NCBI GenBank assembly: GCA_046328995.1
Contig: JAXLVN010000005.1
Location: forward strand, 124,001-188,000
Origin: JADJXV01 sp046328995
GTDB taxonomy: Bacteria > Bacteroidota > Ignavibacteria > Kapaibacteriales > UBA961
DNA: 64,000 bases
Direction of reading: 5' to 3'
The translations under genes and the position numbers were made by a program. This document shows, piece by piece, positions 1 through 9,174 of the stretch. The notes below the pieces were generated by a model. It was not told where the DNA came from, did no database searches, and saw only the letters and a program-made list of their open reading frames with translations. Each line of letters opens with the position of its first letter. Position 1 is the first letter of the stretch.

Positions 1-2
1 CA

Positions 3-536
3 AAAGATATAGTAACAACCGTGAACGATAGTATAGTACCTTTTAAAACGTATTATAAAGAGAATTGGATCGCAACCACTAGTGATAATGTAACTCTTTC
101 TTCAAAAAGAGACGTGCGGAACTGGTTGAAGAATAAGGGGAAGCACTTAACTGAAGAGGAACGCAGGTGGGATGTTAACGGTGAATCTTTGGTTTGGTTA
201 GTAAAAAATGTTGTCTTTCCTGCAAAAACAACGACTAAAACAACTGTTAGTCTAAAAGATAGGTATAACTATAGTGAAGAAGACCGAGACGGCACCTACA
301 TCTTCGGCTCCGGAAAATCCTGGAAAGGGAATATCCAAAAATCAGTATTCAAAATCATAAAAGCAGAAGAAGATTCGAGCACATTACGCATCGAACTTCC
401 GAATAAATACGATACAAACAAAGTAGTACAGCGCACAAAATTACCCAACGGGGAAATCCTCGAATTCCATAATTATAAGCCGGATGAATCGGACGAGATT
501 AACTTTTATCTTGATGCAAAAGTCGAACAGGAATAA
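3..536 (+). CDS. Unrecognised protein, 5'-truncated by the window edge
   Basis: The reading frame is open from base 3, so the GTG at 21 need not be the start; I treat this as the C-terminal 177 residues of a longer protein. It is hydrophilic and rich in Lys, Glu, Asp and Thr, with no membrane segment or signal peptide in the visible part. A stretch around residues 95-110 of the visible part (YIFGSGKSWKGNI) is the sort of aromatic/Gly strand motif seen in secreted beta-rich proteins, but I do not recognise a family. It stops three bases before the metH ATG at 540, so the two may be co-transcribed, which says little about its function. Confidence 0.6.
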   Translation, partial: KDIVTTVNDSIVPFKTYYKENWIATTSDNVTLSSKRDVRNWLKNKGKHLTEEERRWDVNGESLVWLVKNVVFPAKTTTKTTVSLKDRYNYSEEDRDGTYIFGSGKSWKGNIQKSVFKIIKAEEDSSTLRIELPNKYDTNKVVQRTKLPNGEILEFHNYKPDESDEINFYLDAKVEQE

Positions 537-539
537 CGT

Positions 540-3332
540 ATGAACAACACACTCCAACAGCTTCAAACTCTCCTCAAACAGCGGATTCTCATCCTTGATG
601 GTGCGATGGGAACGATGATTCAGCGGCATACTCTTGGTGAGGATGATTTCCGCGGACTCCATTCTGCTGCGTGCCGGCATGATTTGTCAGGACACCATCA
701 TCCGCTCAAAGGGGATAATGATTTGCTCTCGCTCACACGGCCGGATATTATTCTCGATATTCACCGCGAATATCTTGCTGCAGGCGCCGATATCATTGAA
801 ACCAATACGTTTAGCGCGACGACTGTTTCGCAGGCGGATTATAATCTCGAAACTCTGGTCTATGATATTAATTATATGTCCGCCAAGCTCGCTAAACAAG
901 CAGCCGAGGAATATACCGCTCTCACGCCCGAAAAACCGCGCTTCGTTGCCGGTGCGATGGGACCCACCACCAAGATGCTCTCGCTCTCGCCCGATATCAA
1001 TAATGCCGGCTACCGCGCCATCGTGTGGGATGAAATGGTCGCCGCCTATTCCGAACAAGTCCGCGGGCTCGTCGATGGTGGCGCTGATGTCTTACTCATT
1101 GAAACTATTACGGATACGCTTACTGCGAAAGCTGCCATCTTTGCCGTATCAGAGTATTTCCGTACGAGTAATAAACAGCTTCCGGTGATGATTTCCGGAA
1201 CAATTGTCGATATGTCGGGGCGGACTCTTTCCGGGCAAACAACGGAAGCGTTTTGGAATTCGGTGTGCCATTGTCCTAATTTGCTGTCGGTCGGGCTGAA
1301 CTGTTCGCTCGGTGCCGAACAAATGCGTCCGTTTGTTGAAGAATTATCCCGCATCGCTACCTGCTACGTCAGCGTGTACCCGAATGCCGGACTCCCGAAT
1401 GAAATGGGCGGTTATGATCAAACGCCGGAGACAATGTCAGCGGTGATTAAAGAATTTGCTGAGTCAGGTTTTGCTAATCTTTTAGGTGGTTGCTGCGGTT
1501 CGACGCCGGATCATATCAGCGCTATTGCTGATGCAGTCGAGCATTGTGCGCCACGCGAGATTCCCACCCGCGAACCTCTCATGCGCCTTTCCGGTCTCGA
1601 ACCATTTGAGATTCGTCCGGATACCAATTTTGTCAATATCGGCGAACGTACCAATGTGACGGGTTCGGCAAAATTCGCCAAACTCATCAAAGAAAATAAT
1701 TACGAAGAAGCGCTCTCGGTCGCCCGTCAACAAGTCGAAAGCGGCGCGCAAGTGATTGATATTAATATGGATGAAGGCATGCTTGATTCCGAAGCTGCGA
1801 TGGTGAAATTCCTGAATCTCATTGCATCTGAACCTGATATTGCCAAAGTACCCGTGATGATTGATTCCTCCAAATGGAGCGTTATCGAAGCAGGACTCAA
1901 ATGCGCGCAGGGCAAGTCGATTGTCAATTCTATTTCCCTCAAAGAAGGCGAGGAGAAATTCCTCGAACAAGCGCAAAAAGTCCTCGAATATGGTGCTGCG
2001 ACTATAGTTATGGCGTTTGATGAGCAAGGGCAAGCCGATACATTCGAACGTAAAATTCAAATCTGCGAACGCGCGTACAAGCTCTTGACGGAGAAAATAG
2101 GGTTCGCTCCGCAGGATATTATTTTCGACCCGAATATCTTTGCAATCGCGACCGGACTCGAGGAACACAACAATTACGGCAATGACTTTATCAATGCCAC
2201 ACGGTGGATTAAGCAGCATCTTCCCGGCGCGAAAGTCTCGGGCGGCGTGAGCAACCTGTCGTTCTCCTTCCGCGGTAATGAACCTGTTCGCCGCGCGATG
2301 CACTCTGCTTTTCTCTACCATGCAATCCAAGCGGGTATGGATATGGGAATTGTCAATGCCGGGCAGATTGATATTTATGATGAAATTCCGAAGGATCTGC
2401 TGGAATTAGTGGAAGATGTGATATTAAATCGCCGCGCAGACTCGACCGAACGCTTAGTAGAGTACGCCGAACAGCTCAAGCTTAAGGGCAAGACAGCAGT
2501 TACGGCAAAAGAAGCCGAAGCTTGGCGCAACGAATCCGTGCAAGAACGTCTCAAGCATTCATTAGTAAAGGGAATTACAGAATTTATTGATGCCGATACC
2601 GAGGAAGCGCGTCAAATGTATGAGCGTCCGTTGCATGTGATTGAAGGTCCGCTCATGGACGGTATGAGTGTCGTCGGTGATTTATTCGGAGCAGGGAAGA
2701 TGTTCCTGCCGCAAGTGGTCAAATCAGCACGTGTTATGAAAAAAGCTGTGGCGTATTTAATGCCCTTCATGGAAGCCGAAAAAGCGCTCATCGGCGATGA
2801 CAGTAAAAATAATGGAACTGTGTTGCTCGCGACTGTCAAGGGCGATGTGCATGATATTGGTAAAAATATTGTCGGTGTGGTACTTGGATGTAATAATTAC
2901 CGGGTCATTGACCTTGGAGTAATGGTGCCGGCAGATAAAATTTTGCAGACTGCTATCGCGGAAAACGTTGATATCATTGGTCTTTCGGGTTTGATTACTC
3001 CATCACTCGACGAGATGGTGCATGTTGCCAAAGAGATGGAACGCCTCAAATTCACCAAGCCATTATTAATTGGCGGGGCGACGACGTCGCGGGTGCACAC
3101 GGCGGTGAAGATTGCGCCATCGTATTCGGGGGCGGTGATTCATGTGCTCGATGCGTCGAGGGCGGTGCCGGTAGCGGGCAGCTTGGTCAGCATGGAGACG
3201 CGGGAGAGTTTTGGCGCGCAGTTTAAGAAGGAGTATGAGAAGGTGCGGGCTGATTATGCTAATCGTTCGGTGGAGAAGAGTTTGCTGACACTATCGGCTG
3301 CTCGTGGGAATAAATTGGAATTGTTTCACTAA
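540..3332 (+). CDS. metH: Methionine synthase (B12-dependent), N-terminal three modules; activation domain split off
   Basis: Cobalamin-dependent methionine synthase moves a methyl group from methyl-tetrahydrofolate to homocysteine. Modules in order: homocysteine-binding barrel (about 1-340) with DGAMGT at 20-25 and zinc ligands Cys255, Cys318 and Cys319; pterin-binding barrel (about 360-620, NIGERTNVTGSAKF); cobalamin cap (about 650-740); and Rossmann-like B12 domain (about 750-890) with DVHDIGKN, whose His771 is the expected lower cobalt ligand. The protein stops at 930 residues, against about 1227 for the full enzyme, just after the B12 domain. The missing AdoMet activation domain is encoded separately at 3852-4754, on the far side of an inverted-repeat cassette. 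All core motifs are intact, so this half should still be able to catalyse methyl transfer. Starts at the first ATG, 3 bases after the upstream ORF. Confidence 0.95.
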   Translation: MNNTLQQLQTLLKQRILILDGAMGTMIQRHTLGEDDFRGLHSAACRHDLSGHHHPLKGDNDLLSLTRPDIILDIHREYLAAGADIIETNTFSATTVSQADYNLETLVYDINYMSAKLAKQAAEEYTALTPEKPRFVAGAMGPTTKMLSLSPDINNAGYRAIVWDEMVAAYSEQVRGLVDGGADVLLIETITDTLTAKAAIFAVSEYFRTSNKQLPVMISGTIVDMSGRTLSGQTTEAFWNSVCHCPNLLSVGLNCSLGAEQMRPFVEELSRIATCYVSVYPNAGLPNEMGGYDQTPETMSAVIKEFAESGFANLLGGCCGSTPDHISAIADAVEHCAPREIPTREPLMRLSGLEPFEIRPDTNFVNIGERTNVTGSAKFAKLIKENNYEEALSVARQQVESGAQVIDINMDEGMLDSEAAMVKFLNLIASEPDIAKVPVMIDSSKWSVIEAGLKCAQGKSIVNSISLKEGEEKFLEQAQKVLEYGAATIVMAFDEQGQADTFERKIQICERAYKLLTEKIGFAPQDIIFDPNIFAIATGLEEHNNYGNDFINATRWIKQHLPGAKVSGGVSNLSFSFRGNEPVRRAMHSAFLYHAIQAGMDMGIVNAGQIDIYDEIPKDLLELVEDVILNRRADSTERLVEYAEQLKLKGKTAVTAKEAEAWRNESVQERLKHSLVKGITEFIDADTEEARQMYERPLHVIEGPLMDGMSVVGDLFGAGKMFLPQVVKSARVMKKAVAYLMPFMEAEKALIGDDSKNNGTVLLATVKGDVHDIGKNIVGVVLGCNNYRVIDLGVMVPADKILQTAIAENVDIIGLSGLITPSLDEMVHVAKEMERLKFTKPLLIGGATTSRVHTAVKIAPSYSGAVIHVLDASRAVPVAGSLVSMETRESFGAQFKKEYEKVRADYANRSVEKSLLTLSAARGNKLELFH

Positions 3333-3335
3333 GAA

Positions 3336-3362
3336 TTTTAACGCAAAAGGCGCAAGAGGCGC
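3336..3362 (+). repeat. Left terminal inverted repeat of the metH cassette
   Basis: 27 bp, perfectly complementary to 3819-3845. It starts 3 bp after the metH stop codon (TAA 3330-3332). Just inside, at 3363-3374, the partial unit continues as AATAGTACGCAA. Confidence 0.9.
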
Positions 3363-3421
3363 AATAGTACGCAAGAGTACATTTTTCACTTTTTTTATTT
3401 CACATTAATTCATTTAACACT

Positions 3422-3802
3422 ATGACAGAAAATGAAATTAGTCGGGTTATTTATGAATCCGCAATCAATGCTCATCGTGAACTTGGCGGTGCAGGTTTAC
3501 TTGAGAGCGTGTATGAAGAGGCATTGTGCCACGAACTGAAGGAACGAGGTATGAGTGTCGAGCGTCAGTTATCTATGCCAATATATTATAAAGGCATAGA
3601 ACTCGGAACGCCTTTACGAATAGATCTCCTTGTTGGAAATAAGGTCATCGTTGAGTGCAAGGCGACCGAGAAATACAATTCTATATTTGAAGTACAAACA
3701 CTTACCTATCTCCGACTCTCCGGATTAAAGCTCGGGCTGGTAATTAATTTCGGTAATCAACTCGTGAAAGACGGTATAAAACGAGTAGTAAACAATCTCT
3801 AA
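3422..3802 (+). CDS. GxxExxY family protein, PD-(D/E)XK nuclease-like
   Basis: 126 residues, the usual length of the GxxExxY family. The signature is GLLESVY, giving Gly25, Glu28 and Tyr31. A PD-(D/E)XK-type active site can be read as Asp68 in RIDLLV followed by Glu78-Cys-Lys80 in VIVECKA; a conserved-looking VQTLTYLR helix (91-98) and a hydrophobic GLKLGLVINFG strand follow. The fold suggests a nuclease, but biochemical function is not established for the family. The gene is the only ORF inside the inverted-repeat cassette and splits metH; it reads in the same direction as metH and could be transcribed with it. No convincing Shine-Dalgarno precedes the ATG. Confidence 0.88.
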   Translation: MTENEISRVIYESAINAHRELGGAGLLESVYEEALCHELKERGMSVERQLSMPIYYKGIELGTPLRIDLLVGNKVIVECKATEKYNSIFEVQTLTYLRLSGLKLGLVINFGNQLVKDGIKRVVNNL

Positions 3803-3818
3803 CAAATTGCAAACACTA

Positions 3819-3845
3819 GCGCCTCTTGCGCCTTTTGCGTTAAAA
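3819..3845 (-). repeat. Right terminal inverted repeat of the metH cassette
   Basis: 27 bp, the exact reverse complement of 3336-3362. It ends 6 bp before the ATG (3852) of the activation-domain ORF, so the cassette end forms the leader of that ORF. Confidence 0.9.
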
Positions 3846-3851
3846 AAAACT

Positions 3852-4754
3852 ATGAAACCAAACAATCTCGGCATTACAGTATTCCAATCCATCCCACTCG
3901 AAACCCTCCGGGAATTCATCGACTGGACTCCATTCTTCATGTCCTGGGAATTACGCGGGAAATATCCTGCTATTTTCAAAGACACCACAGTTGGCGCTGA
4001 AGCGCGGCGTATTTTTGATGATGCAAATGTAATTTTAGACAAAATTATTCACGATAACTCATTAACAGCTAAAGCAGTATGCGGTATCTTCCCGGCGAAT
4101 CGTGTGGGCGATGATGATATTGAGCTCACCACTGATTCAGGACAGGTAATGCTCTATTTCCTCCGTCAGCAGTCGCAGAAATCTCCCGGTACTCCTAATT
4201 TATGCTTGGCGGATTTCATTGCGCCGAAGGAGTATGGCGAGGATTATATCGGTGCATTTGCCGTGACAGCGGGCATCGGGCTCGAACATATCGTGAGTGA
4301 GTTTGAAGCAGACCATGATGATTACAGTGCAATCATGGCGAAAGCAATCGCCGACCGGCTCGCAGAGGCTGCCGCTGAATGGCTGCATTTCAAAGTAAGA
4401 ACGGAATTGTGGGGGTATGCTGCCGGTGAAACCCTGAATAATCAAGGTCTTATCGATGAAGAATACCAGGGAATACGTCCCGCGCCGGGCTATCCTGCCT
4501 GCCCTGACCACACCGAAAAGAAAACACTTTTCGCTCTACTTGATGTCGAAAAGAATGCCGGTATCACGCTGACCGAAAATTATGCGATGTATCCTGCTGC
4601 GGCTGTCAGCGGTTGGTATTTCGCGCATCCTCAAGCAAAATATTTCCCGGTAGGGAAGATTGGTCGCGACCAAGTGAAGGACTATGCCCGCCGTAAAGGG
4701 ATGAGTTTAGAAGAAGTTGAGCGTTGGCTGAGTCCGAATCTCGGGTATGAGTGA
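3852..4754 (+). CDS. metH: Methionine synthase AdoMet-activation domain, separate ORF
   Basis: 300 residues matching the C-terminal module of MetH, which binds S-adenosylmethionine and reductively remethylates inactive cob(II)alamin. Visible hallmarks: TLREFIDWTPFF near the start, FPANRVGDDDIEL, CLADFIAPKE, EADHDDYSAIMAKA, YQGIRPAPGYPACPDH (Arg209, Gly213, Tyr214) and the terminal DYARRKGMSLEEVE. In most bacteria this is fused behind the B12 domain; here it has its own ATG. The frame can be extended to a TTG at 3807, but those 15 residues would be encoded by the cassette end, so I prefer ATG 3852. Free-standing reactivation proteins are known in a few bacteria, e.g. Thermotoga, so the two halves may still work together. 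Confidence 0.9.
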   Translation: MKPNNLGITVFQSIPLETLREFIDWTPFFMSWELRGKYPAIFKDTTVGAEARRIFDDANVILDKIIHDNSLTAKAVCGIFPANRVGDDDIELTTDSGQVMLYFLRQQSQKSPGTPNLCLADFIAPKEYGEDYIGAFAVTAGIGLEHIVSEFEADHDDYSAIMAKAIADRLAEAAAEWLHFKVRTELWGYAAGETLNNQGLIDEEYQGIRPAPGYPACPDHTEKKTLFALLDVEKNAGITLTENYAMYPAAAVSGWYFAHPQAKYFPVGKIGRDQVKDYARRKGMSLEEVERWLSPNLGYE

Positions 4755-4978
4755 TAAATTGGGTGTTCGATAATCGGTGACAACAGACAGACAGAAACGA
4801 CGTATAGAAATGCAGCGTGAGCTTTAGGGCTCAGTTTTGAGACTTTTGCTTTGGCAATCACCGACAGGAAGTGCGGTACTATTCCTTGTAACCCGAAGGC
4901 ACATAATAGACGCTAACTACATTGAAAGCTATAAAGTACGACACAATTCTTGTTTCTAACGTGATCGAAAAGCACCCC

Positions 4979-6349
4979 TCAAGCCAACCGCCTCAATAGC
5001 GGCGCAAGGATTAATGGCGTCATCACCGTCGTTAGAATCACCACAATCACAATTACTGAGAATTCCTCAGCATCAATTACTCCAAGTCCCATACCAATGG
5101 ATGCAAAGATGAGTCCGACTTCGCCGCGGGGGATCATGCCAACGCCGACAACGAGTTTACGAACCTTGCCTGCGACGAGTCCGGTAGCGAGCTTGCCGAT
5201 GACGGCGACTACCGTAAGACCGAGGGCTACAAGGAGGATGTGAAAATTCGCAAGGACTTGTAATTGCACGGCAAAACCCGTCATCACGAAGAAAATAGGG
5301 GAGAGGAAATGTCCGATGGGGGCGATGATTTCATCAAGATGATGATGAGAATATTTATCAAGAATAGATTGAACTTTTGTCTGGGTCGCCGGAGATGATG
5401 TACTAAGTGCCATCTCGATTTCACCTACGATTGCCGGATTATCAAAATGCTTAAAGTGAACAGCATCGAGGACAAGGCCTGCCGTGAATGCTCCCACAAT
5501 CGGTGCAAGTCCAATAGCATCAGCGACAAAAGCAAACAGCAAACAAGTACCCAAAGCAAACGTTAGTTTCATCGCAAAGCCGCCGCTGAGCTTCGAAAGC
5601 AGCTTGCCAAGATGCCGTGCCGAGAGCTGTCCAATGACCAGCCCTGCACTTAAAAAGACAATCGCCTTGATGAGAATCAATGACATTTCTGCAACGGATA
5701 CCGTACCCGTTTTTACGATCGCCGACACTACCGCAAGAATCACCAAGCCAAGCACATCATCAATCACCGCTGCTCCAAGTACGATCTGCGCCTCAGGTGA
5801 ACGCAGCGCATTGGCATCTTTGAAAACCCGGGCCGTGATGCCGACAGATGTTGCCGTAAGAATAGCTCCCAAAAAGAGATACGCATTGAACGACAACCCG
5901 GGCAGTAACAGCGGACCGGCAACAAATGTTCCAAGAACAAATGGGAGGATTACGCCAACCATTGCCACCAGAAAAGCGCGCATCCCTACTTTACGCATCG
6001 CCTGAATATCCGACTCGAGTCCTACCTGAAATAGCAGAATCACCACACCGAGTTCGGACAAAAAATGGATAATCGCATCCGTTCGCAACGGCTCAAGCGC
6101 ATTGATTCCGACGAGCGCTAGATTCCCAAGTAGTACACCTGCGAGGAGTTCGCCGAGCACTGCCGGCTGTCTCCACCGCTCAATTACCGATGCAAGTCTA
6201 GCCCCTACAAGCAGAAAGAAAATCCACAGGAGTGTTACTGCTACATGGGATGGCGCCAAAAAACTGCCCTCACATCCAAAAAGTGGAAAAAGCAGCAGTA
6301 GCAAAAGTCTGACCGGGGGGAGTGTTTTCATCGTTCGATGGAGGTTCAT
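4979..6349 (-). CDS. Cation:proton antiporter, CPA2 family
   Basis: 456 residues, almost wholly hydrophobic, with about 12 to 13 predicted membrane segments. Family marks are RQPAVLGELLAGVLLGN near residue 60, the ion-site segment VIDDVLGLVILAVV (the Asp-Asp pair typical of electrogenic NapA/KefB-like carriers), and GMIPRGEVGLIFASIG near the C-terminus with the basic Arg/Glu helix. The protein ends soon after the last membrane helix, so it lacks the TrkA-N/TrkA-C regulatory domains of Kef channels; a Na+/H+ or K+/H+ exchanger of the inner membrane is the likely role. It is transcribed away from valS. An alternative start at Met7 would shorten the N-terminal signal-like helix by six residues. 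Confidence 0.88.
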   Translation of the reverse strand: MNLHRTMKTLPPVRLLLLLLFPLFGCEGSFLAPSHVAVTLLWIFFLLVGARLASVIERWRQPAVLGELLAGVLLGNLALVGINALEPLRTDAIIHFLSELGVVILLFQVGLESDIQAMRKVGMRAFLVAMVGVILPFVLGTFVAGPLLLPGLSFNAYLFLGAILTATSVGITARVFKDANALRSPEAQIVLGAAVIDDVLGLVILAVVSAIVKTGTVSVAEMSLILIKAIVFLSAGLVIGQLSARHLGKLLSKLSGGFAMKLTFALGTCLLFAFVADAIGLAPIVGAFTAGLVLDAVHFKHFDNPAIVGEIEMALSTSSPATQTKVQSILDKYSHHHLDEIIAPIGHFLSPIFFVMTGFAVQLQVLANFHILLVALGLTVVAVIGKLATGLVAGKVRKLVVGVGMIPRGEVGLIFASIGMGLGVIDAEEFSVIVIVVILTTVMTPLILAPLLRRLA

Positions 6350-6486
6350 AAGAATTGTAGAGTAGAGGATGAGAGAATACTTCTATCGATGAATTGCACT
6401 CCAACATGGCTTGAAACCATGAAAATTGCGGAATAATTCGTAATTTTAGAGTGGAAAAATATTGTATTCTTTCAAAATTACAACGA

Positions 6487-9174
6487 ATGGCGCAATTATC
6501 TAAATCGTACGAACCGCAATCGCTCGAAATGAAGCATTATGCCACCTGGCAGGCCAACGAGCTCTATACCGCACAGGTAAATCCCAATAAAAAACCGTAT
6601 TCTATCCTCATGCCACCGCCGAATGTGACCGGAATTCTCCATTTCGGGCATGTGCTCAATCATACGTTGCAGGATATTTATATCCGTCGTAACCGTATGA
6701 CCGGCAGGGAAGTATGTTGGTTCCCGGGGCTCGATCACGCCGGAATTGCTACCCAAACGAAAGTCGAGCAGGAGCTGAGAAAAGAAAAGCTCACACGCCA
6801 TGATCTCGGACGCGAACAATTCACCGAAAAGGTATGGGAATGGAAAGAAAAATACGGTGGAATTATCCTCCAACAGCTCCGGACGCTCGGCGTATCGGCC
6901 GACTGGTCTCGCACCCTCTTTACGATGGATGAAGGCGCCTCGAATGCCGTTCGTGAAGTGTTTATCCGGCTGTTTGATGAAGGACTTATCTACCGCGGCA
7001 AACGTATTATCAATTGGTCACCTCTCGCACAATCTGCACTTTCGGATGAGGAAGTGCTCTTCAAAGAAGTCAAAGAACATCTCTATACCCTCCGCTATTA
7101 TATCGAAGGCACGAATGACTATTTGACAGTATCAACAGTGCGTCCTGAAACTATTTTCGGTGACGTCGCCGTGGCTGTCAATCCAAGTGATGAACGCTAT
7201 GCTGCTCTCGTCGGTAAGAATGTAGTTGTTCCGCTTGTAGGGCGCTTAGTACCAATTATCACAGATGATTACGCTGACCCAACCTTCGGAACAGGCGTCG
7301 TAAAAATCACACCTGCGCATGACCCGAACGACTTCGAAGTGGGCTTGCGGCACAATCTTCCGCAGCCGAATGCTATTAATCCCGATGCTACGCTCAATGA
7401 ACTCGCCGGGGAATTTCAGGGGCTTGACAGGTTCGTTGCGCGGAAACAGGTCATCGAACGCTTAAAAGAGCTCGATCTCGTTGAAAAAATTGAAGATTAT
7501 ACGCATAATGTAGGATTCTCCGAGCGTGGCGGTGAGCCGGTCGAGCCATATCTGAGCGATCAGTGGTTCGTGAAAATGAAGCCGCTTGCCGAGCCCGCAC
7601 TCGCTGCTGTGATGAATGGTGAGATTGCCTTTTACCCGAATCACTGGGTAAAAACCTACGAACATTGGATGACCGGTATTCGTGACTGGTGTATTTCGCG
7701 GCAGTTGTGGTGGGGACATCGTATTCCGGTTTATTATGCGCCGGACGGACAATTTACGGCGGCACGGTCACATGAGGAAGCATGTATGAAGCTTGGATTG
7801 CCGGCAGGGACAGCGCTCCGTCAGGATGAAGACGTGCTCGATACATGGTTCTCCTCGTGGCTCTGGCCAATGACGACGATGAATTGGCTCGCCGACGGTA
7901 CAGCAGAAGAATCAGCCGAGATGTCATATTTTCTTCCGACCAACCTCCTCGTAACGGCTCCCGAAATTATCTTTTTCTGGGTGGCACGTATGATAATGGC
8001 GTCCTTGAAATTTAAAGGACAGATACCGTTCACGGATGTATATTTCACGAGTATTGTGCGCGACAGCAAGGGGCGCAAGATGTCGAAGTCGCTTGGGAAT
8101 TCTCCCGATCCTCTTGATATTATTGCTAAATACGGGGCAGATGCCGTACGATTTACGATGATTTATCTGGCGCCGATGGGACTCGATATCCGTCTCGAAG
8201 TTAATGAGCAGACGCAGGATATTCCGTCTATGGAAATTGGTCGAAATTTCGCAAATAAAATCTGGAATGCGGGACGATTCCTGCTCATGAAGCAGGAGGA
8301 GGCCGGCGCAGGACATGCGGTGCTTCCCGAAAGTGATTATTCGATGGCAGACAGGTGGATACTTTCGCGCTATCATTCGACAATTCAGGCAATTAGCGAC
8401 GGATTAGACAATTACCGCGTAACCGAATATTCGAAGATTCTCTATGATTTCATCTGGCGTGATTTCTGTGATTGGTATGTGGAAATCATGAAAGTGCAGT
8501 TCAATTCCAACGAAGATGCGACCTATCGTAAAGGTCTTTCCGGTTTTGCACTTGAAATTTTCGATGGGATTTTGAGGCTTTTGCATCCGGTGATGCCGTT
8601 TATTACTGAGGAGCTTTGGCTTGGTATCGCTGAACGTGAAGATTTCGAGAGTATTTCGACGAGCGATGCGCCGGTTGCCGAGCATGCGAAGATTCAGGCA
8701 GATGTGGAGTCACGCTTTGCGATGTTACAGGAAATTGTCGAAGAAATCAGACGCCTTCGCAGCGCATCGAATATTCAGCCGCAGGAGAAATTGCCGATGA
8801 CATTATCCACGGAACTTGCTGATTATGCTGCATTTCTCGAAAGTCAGACGAAGATCATTGCGACGCTGGCGCGGTGTTCGAAAGTTACCGTCGGCGTGCA
8901 GCTTCCGAAGCCCGAGCAGTCGTCATCATCCGTTATGCGCGGTGTGGAAGTGCATCTTGAGCTCGCCGGCACGGTCGATATCGAGAAAGAACGCGCCCGC
9001 TTACAGAAGGAATGTGAGCGTCTTGCGGGGCTTGAGAAGTCATTCGAGGCGAAATTGAACAATCCGGGTTTCTTAGCCAAAGCGCCGGAAGCAGTCGTCG
9101 CGGCAGAAAAAGAAAAATTAGTCGGAATTAAAGAAGCTCTTGAAAAAGTTACCGCGAATTTAGCGGCTTTGTAG
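6487..9174 (+). CDS. valS: Valine--tRNA ligase
   Basis: Class I aminoacyl-tRNA synthetase charging tRNA-Val; 895 residues, normal for the enzyme. The catalytic Rossmann fold begins with PPPNVTGILHFGH, giving HFGH at 52-55 in place of HIGH; the editing (CP1) domain lies at about 190-350; KMSKS is at 531-535; an anticodon-binding helical domain follows at about 615-760; and the C-terminal coiled-coil arm (about 825-890, VDIEKERARLQKE) is typical of ValRS. The frame is open from a GTG at 6451, but those 12 extra residues are not family-like, so I take ATG 6487. It stands as a single gene, with repeat-like DNA downstream. Confidence 0.96.
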   Translation: MAQLSKSYEPQSLEMKHYATWQANELYTAQVNPNKKPYSILMPPPNVTGILHFGHVLNHTLQDIYIRRNRMTGREVCWFPGLDHAGIATQTKVEQELRKEKLTRHDLGREQFTEKVWEWKEKYGGIILQQLRTLGVSADWSRTLFTMDEGASNAVREVFIRLFDEGLIYRGKRIINWSPLAQSALSDEEVLFKEVKEHLYTLRYYIEGTNDYLTVSTVRPETIFGDVAVAVNPSDERYAALVGKNVVVPLVGRLVPIITDDYADPTFGTGVVKITPAHDPNDFEVGLRHNLPQPNAINPDATLNELAGEFQGLDRFVARKQVIERLKELDLVEKIEDYTHNVGFSERGGEPVEPYLSDQWFVKMKPLAEPALAAVMNGEIAFYPNHWVKTYEHWMTGIRDWCISRQLWWGHRIPVYYAPDGQFTAARSHEEACMKLGLPAGTALRQDEDVLDTWFSSWLWPMTTMNWLADGTAEESAEMSYFLPTNLLVTAPEIIFFWVARMIMASLKFKGQIPFTDVYFTSIVRDSKGRKMSKSLGNSPDPLDIIAKYGADAVRFTMIYLAPMGLDIRLEVNEQTQDIPSMEIGRNFANKIWNAGRFLLMKQEEAGAGHAVLPESDYSMADRWILSRYHSTIQAISDGLDNYRVTEYSKILYDFIWRDFCDWYVEIMKVQFNSNEDATYRKGLSGFALEIFDGILRLLHPVMPFITEELWLGIAEREDFESISTSDAPVAEHAKIQADVESRFAMLQEIVEEIRRLRSASNIQPQEKLPMTLSTELADYAAFLESQTKIIATLARCSKVTVGVQLPKPEQSSSSVMRGVEVHLELAGTVDIEKERARLQKECERLAGLEKSFEAKLNNPGFLAKAPEAVVAAEKEKLVGIKEALEKVTANLAAL

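Larger units (their letters stand above)
3336..3845 (+). mobile_element. 510-bp cassette: GxxExxY gene between 27-bp perfect inverted repeats, inserted in metH
   Basis: The left end (3336-3362) and right end (3819-3845) are exact reverse complements over 27 bp, beginning TTTTAACGCAAAAGG on the left. One small gene (3422-3802) fills most of the interior. The cassette lies between the B12 domain and the activation domain of methionine synthase, in the same direction as both halves. I see no clear target-site duplication; the left flank is CACTAAGAA and the right flank AAAACTATG. From memory of the family, GxxExxY genes often lie among CGCAAAGGCGCA-type repeats, but mobility is an inference from the structure here. 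Confidence 0.75.

Noticed and set aside
1482..2330. Long antisense open frame within metH
   Set aside because: It mirrors the coding frame of a highly conserved gene and shows no family motif; other long antisense frames in valS, the PD40 gene and the giant VWA genes are the same kind of shadow.
3807..3851. TTG-initiated extension of the activation-domain ORF
   Set aside because: The 15 extra residues (MQTLAPLAPFALKKT) are encoded by the cassette's right end and lack any resemblance to MetH; the ATG at 3852 fits the family.
3330..3852. Intron- or intein-like precise removal of the metH cassette to restore a fused MetH
   Set aside because: The TAA stop at 3330-3332 lies before the left repeat, so removal of 3336-3845 at DNA or RNA level does not reopen the frame; the cassette also has no splicing motifs.
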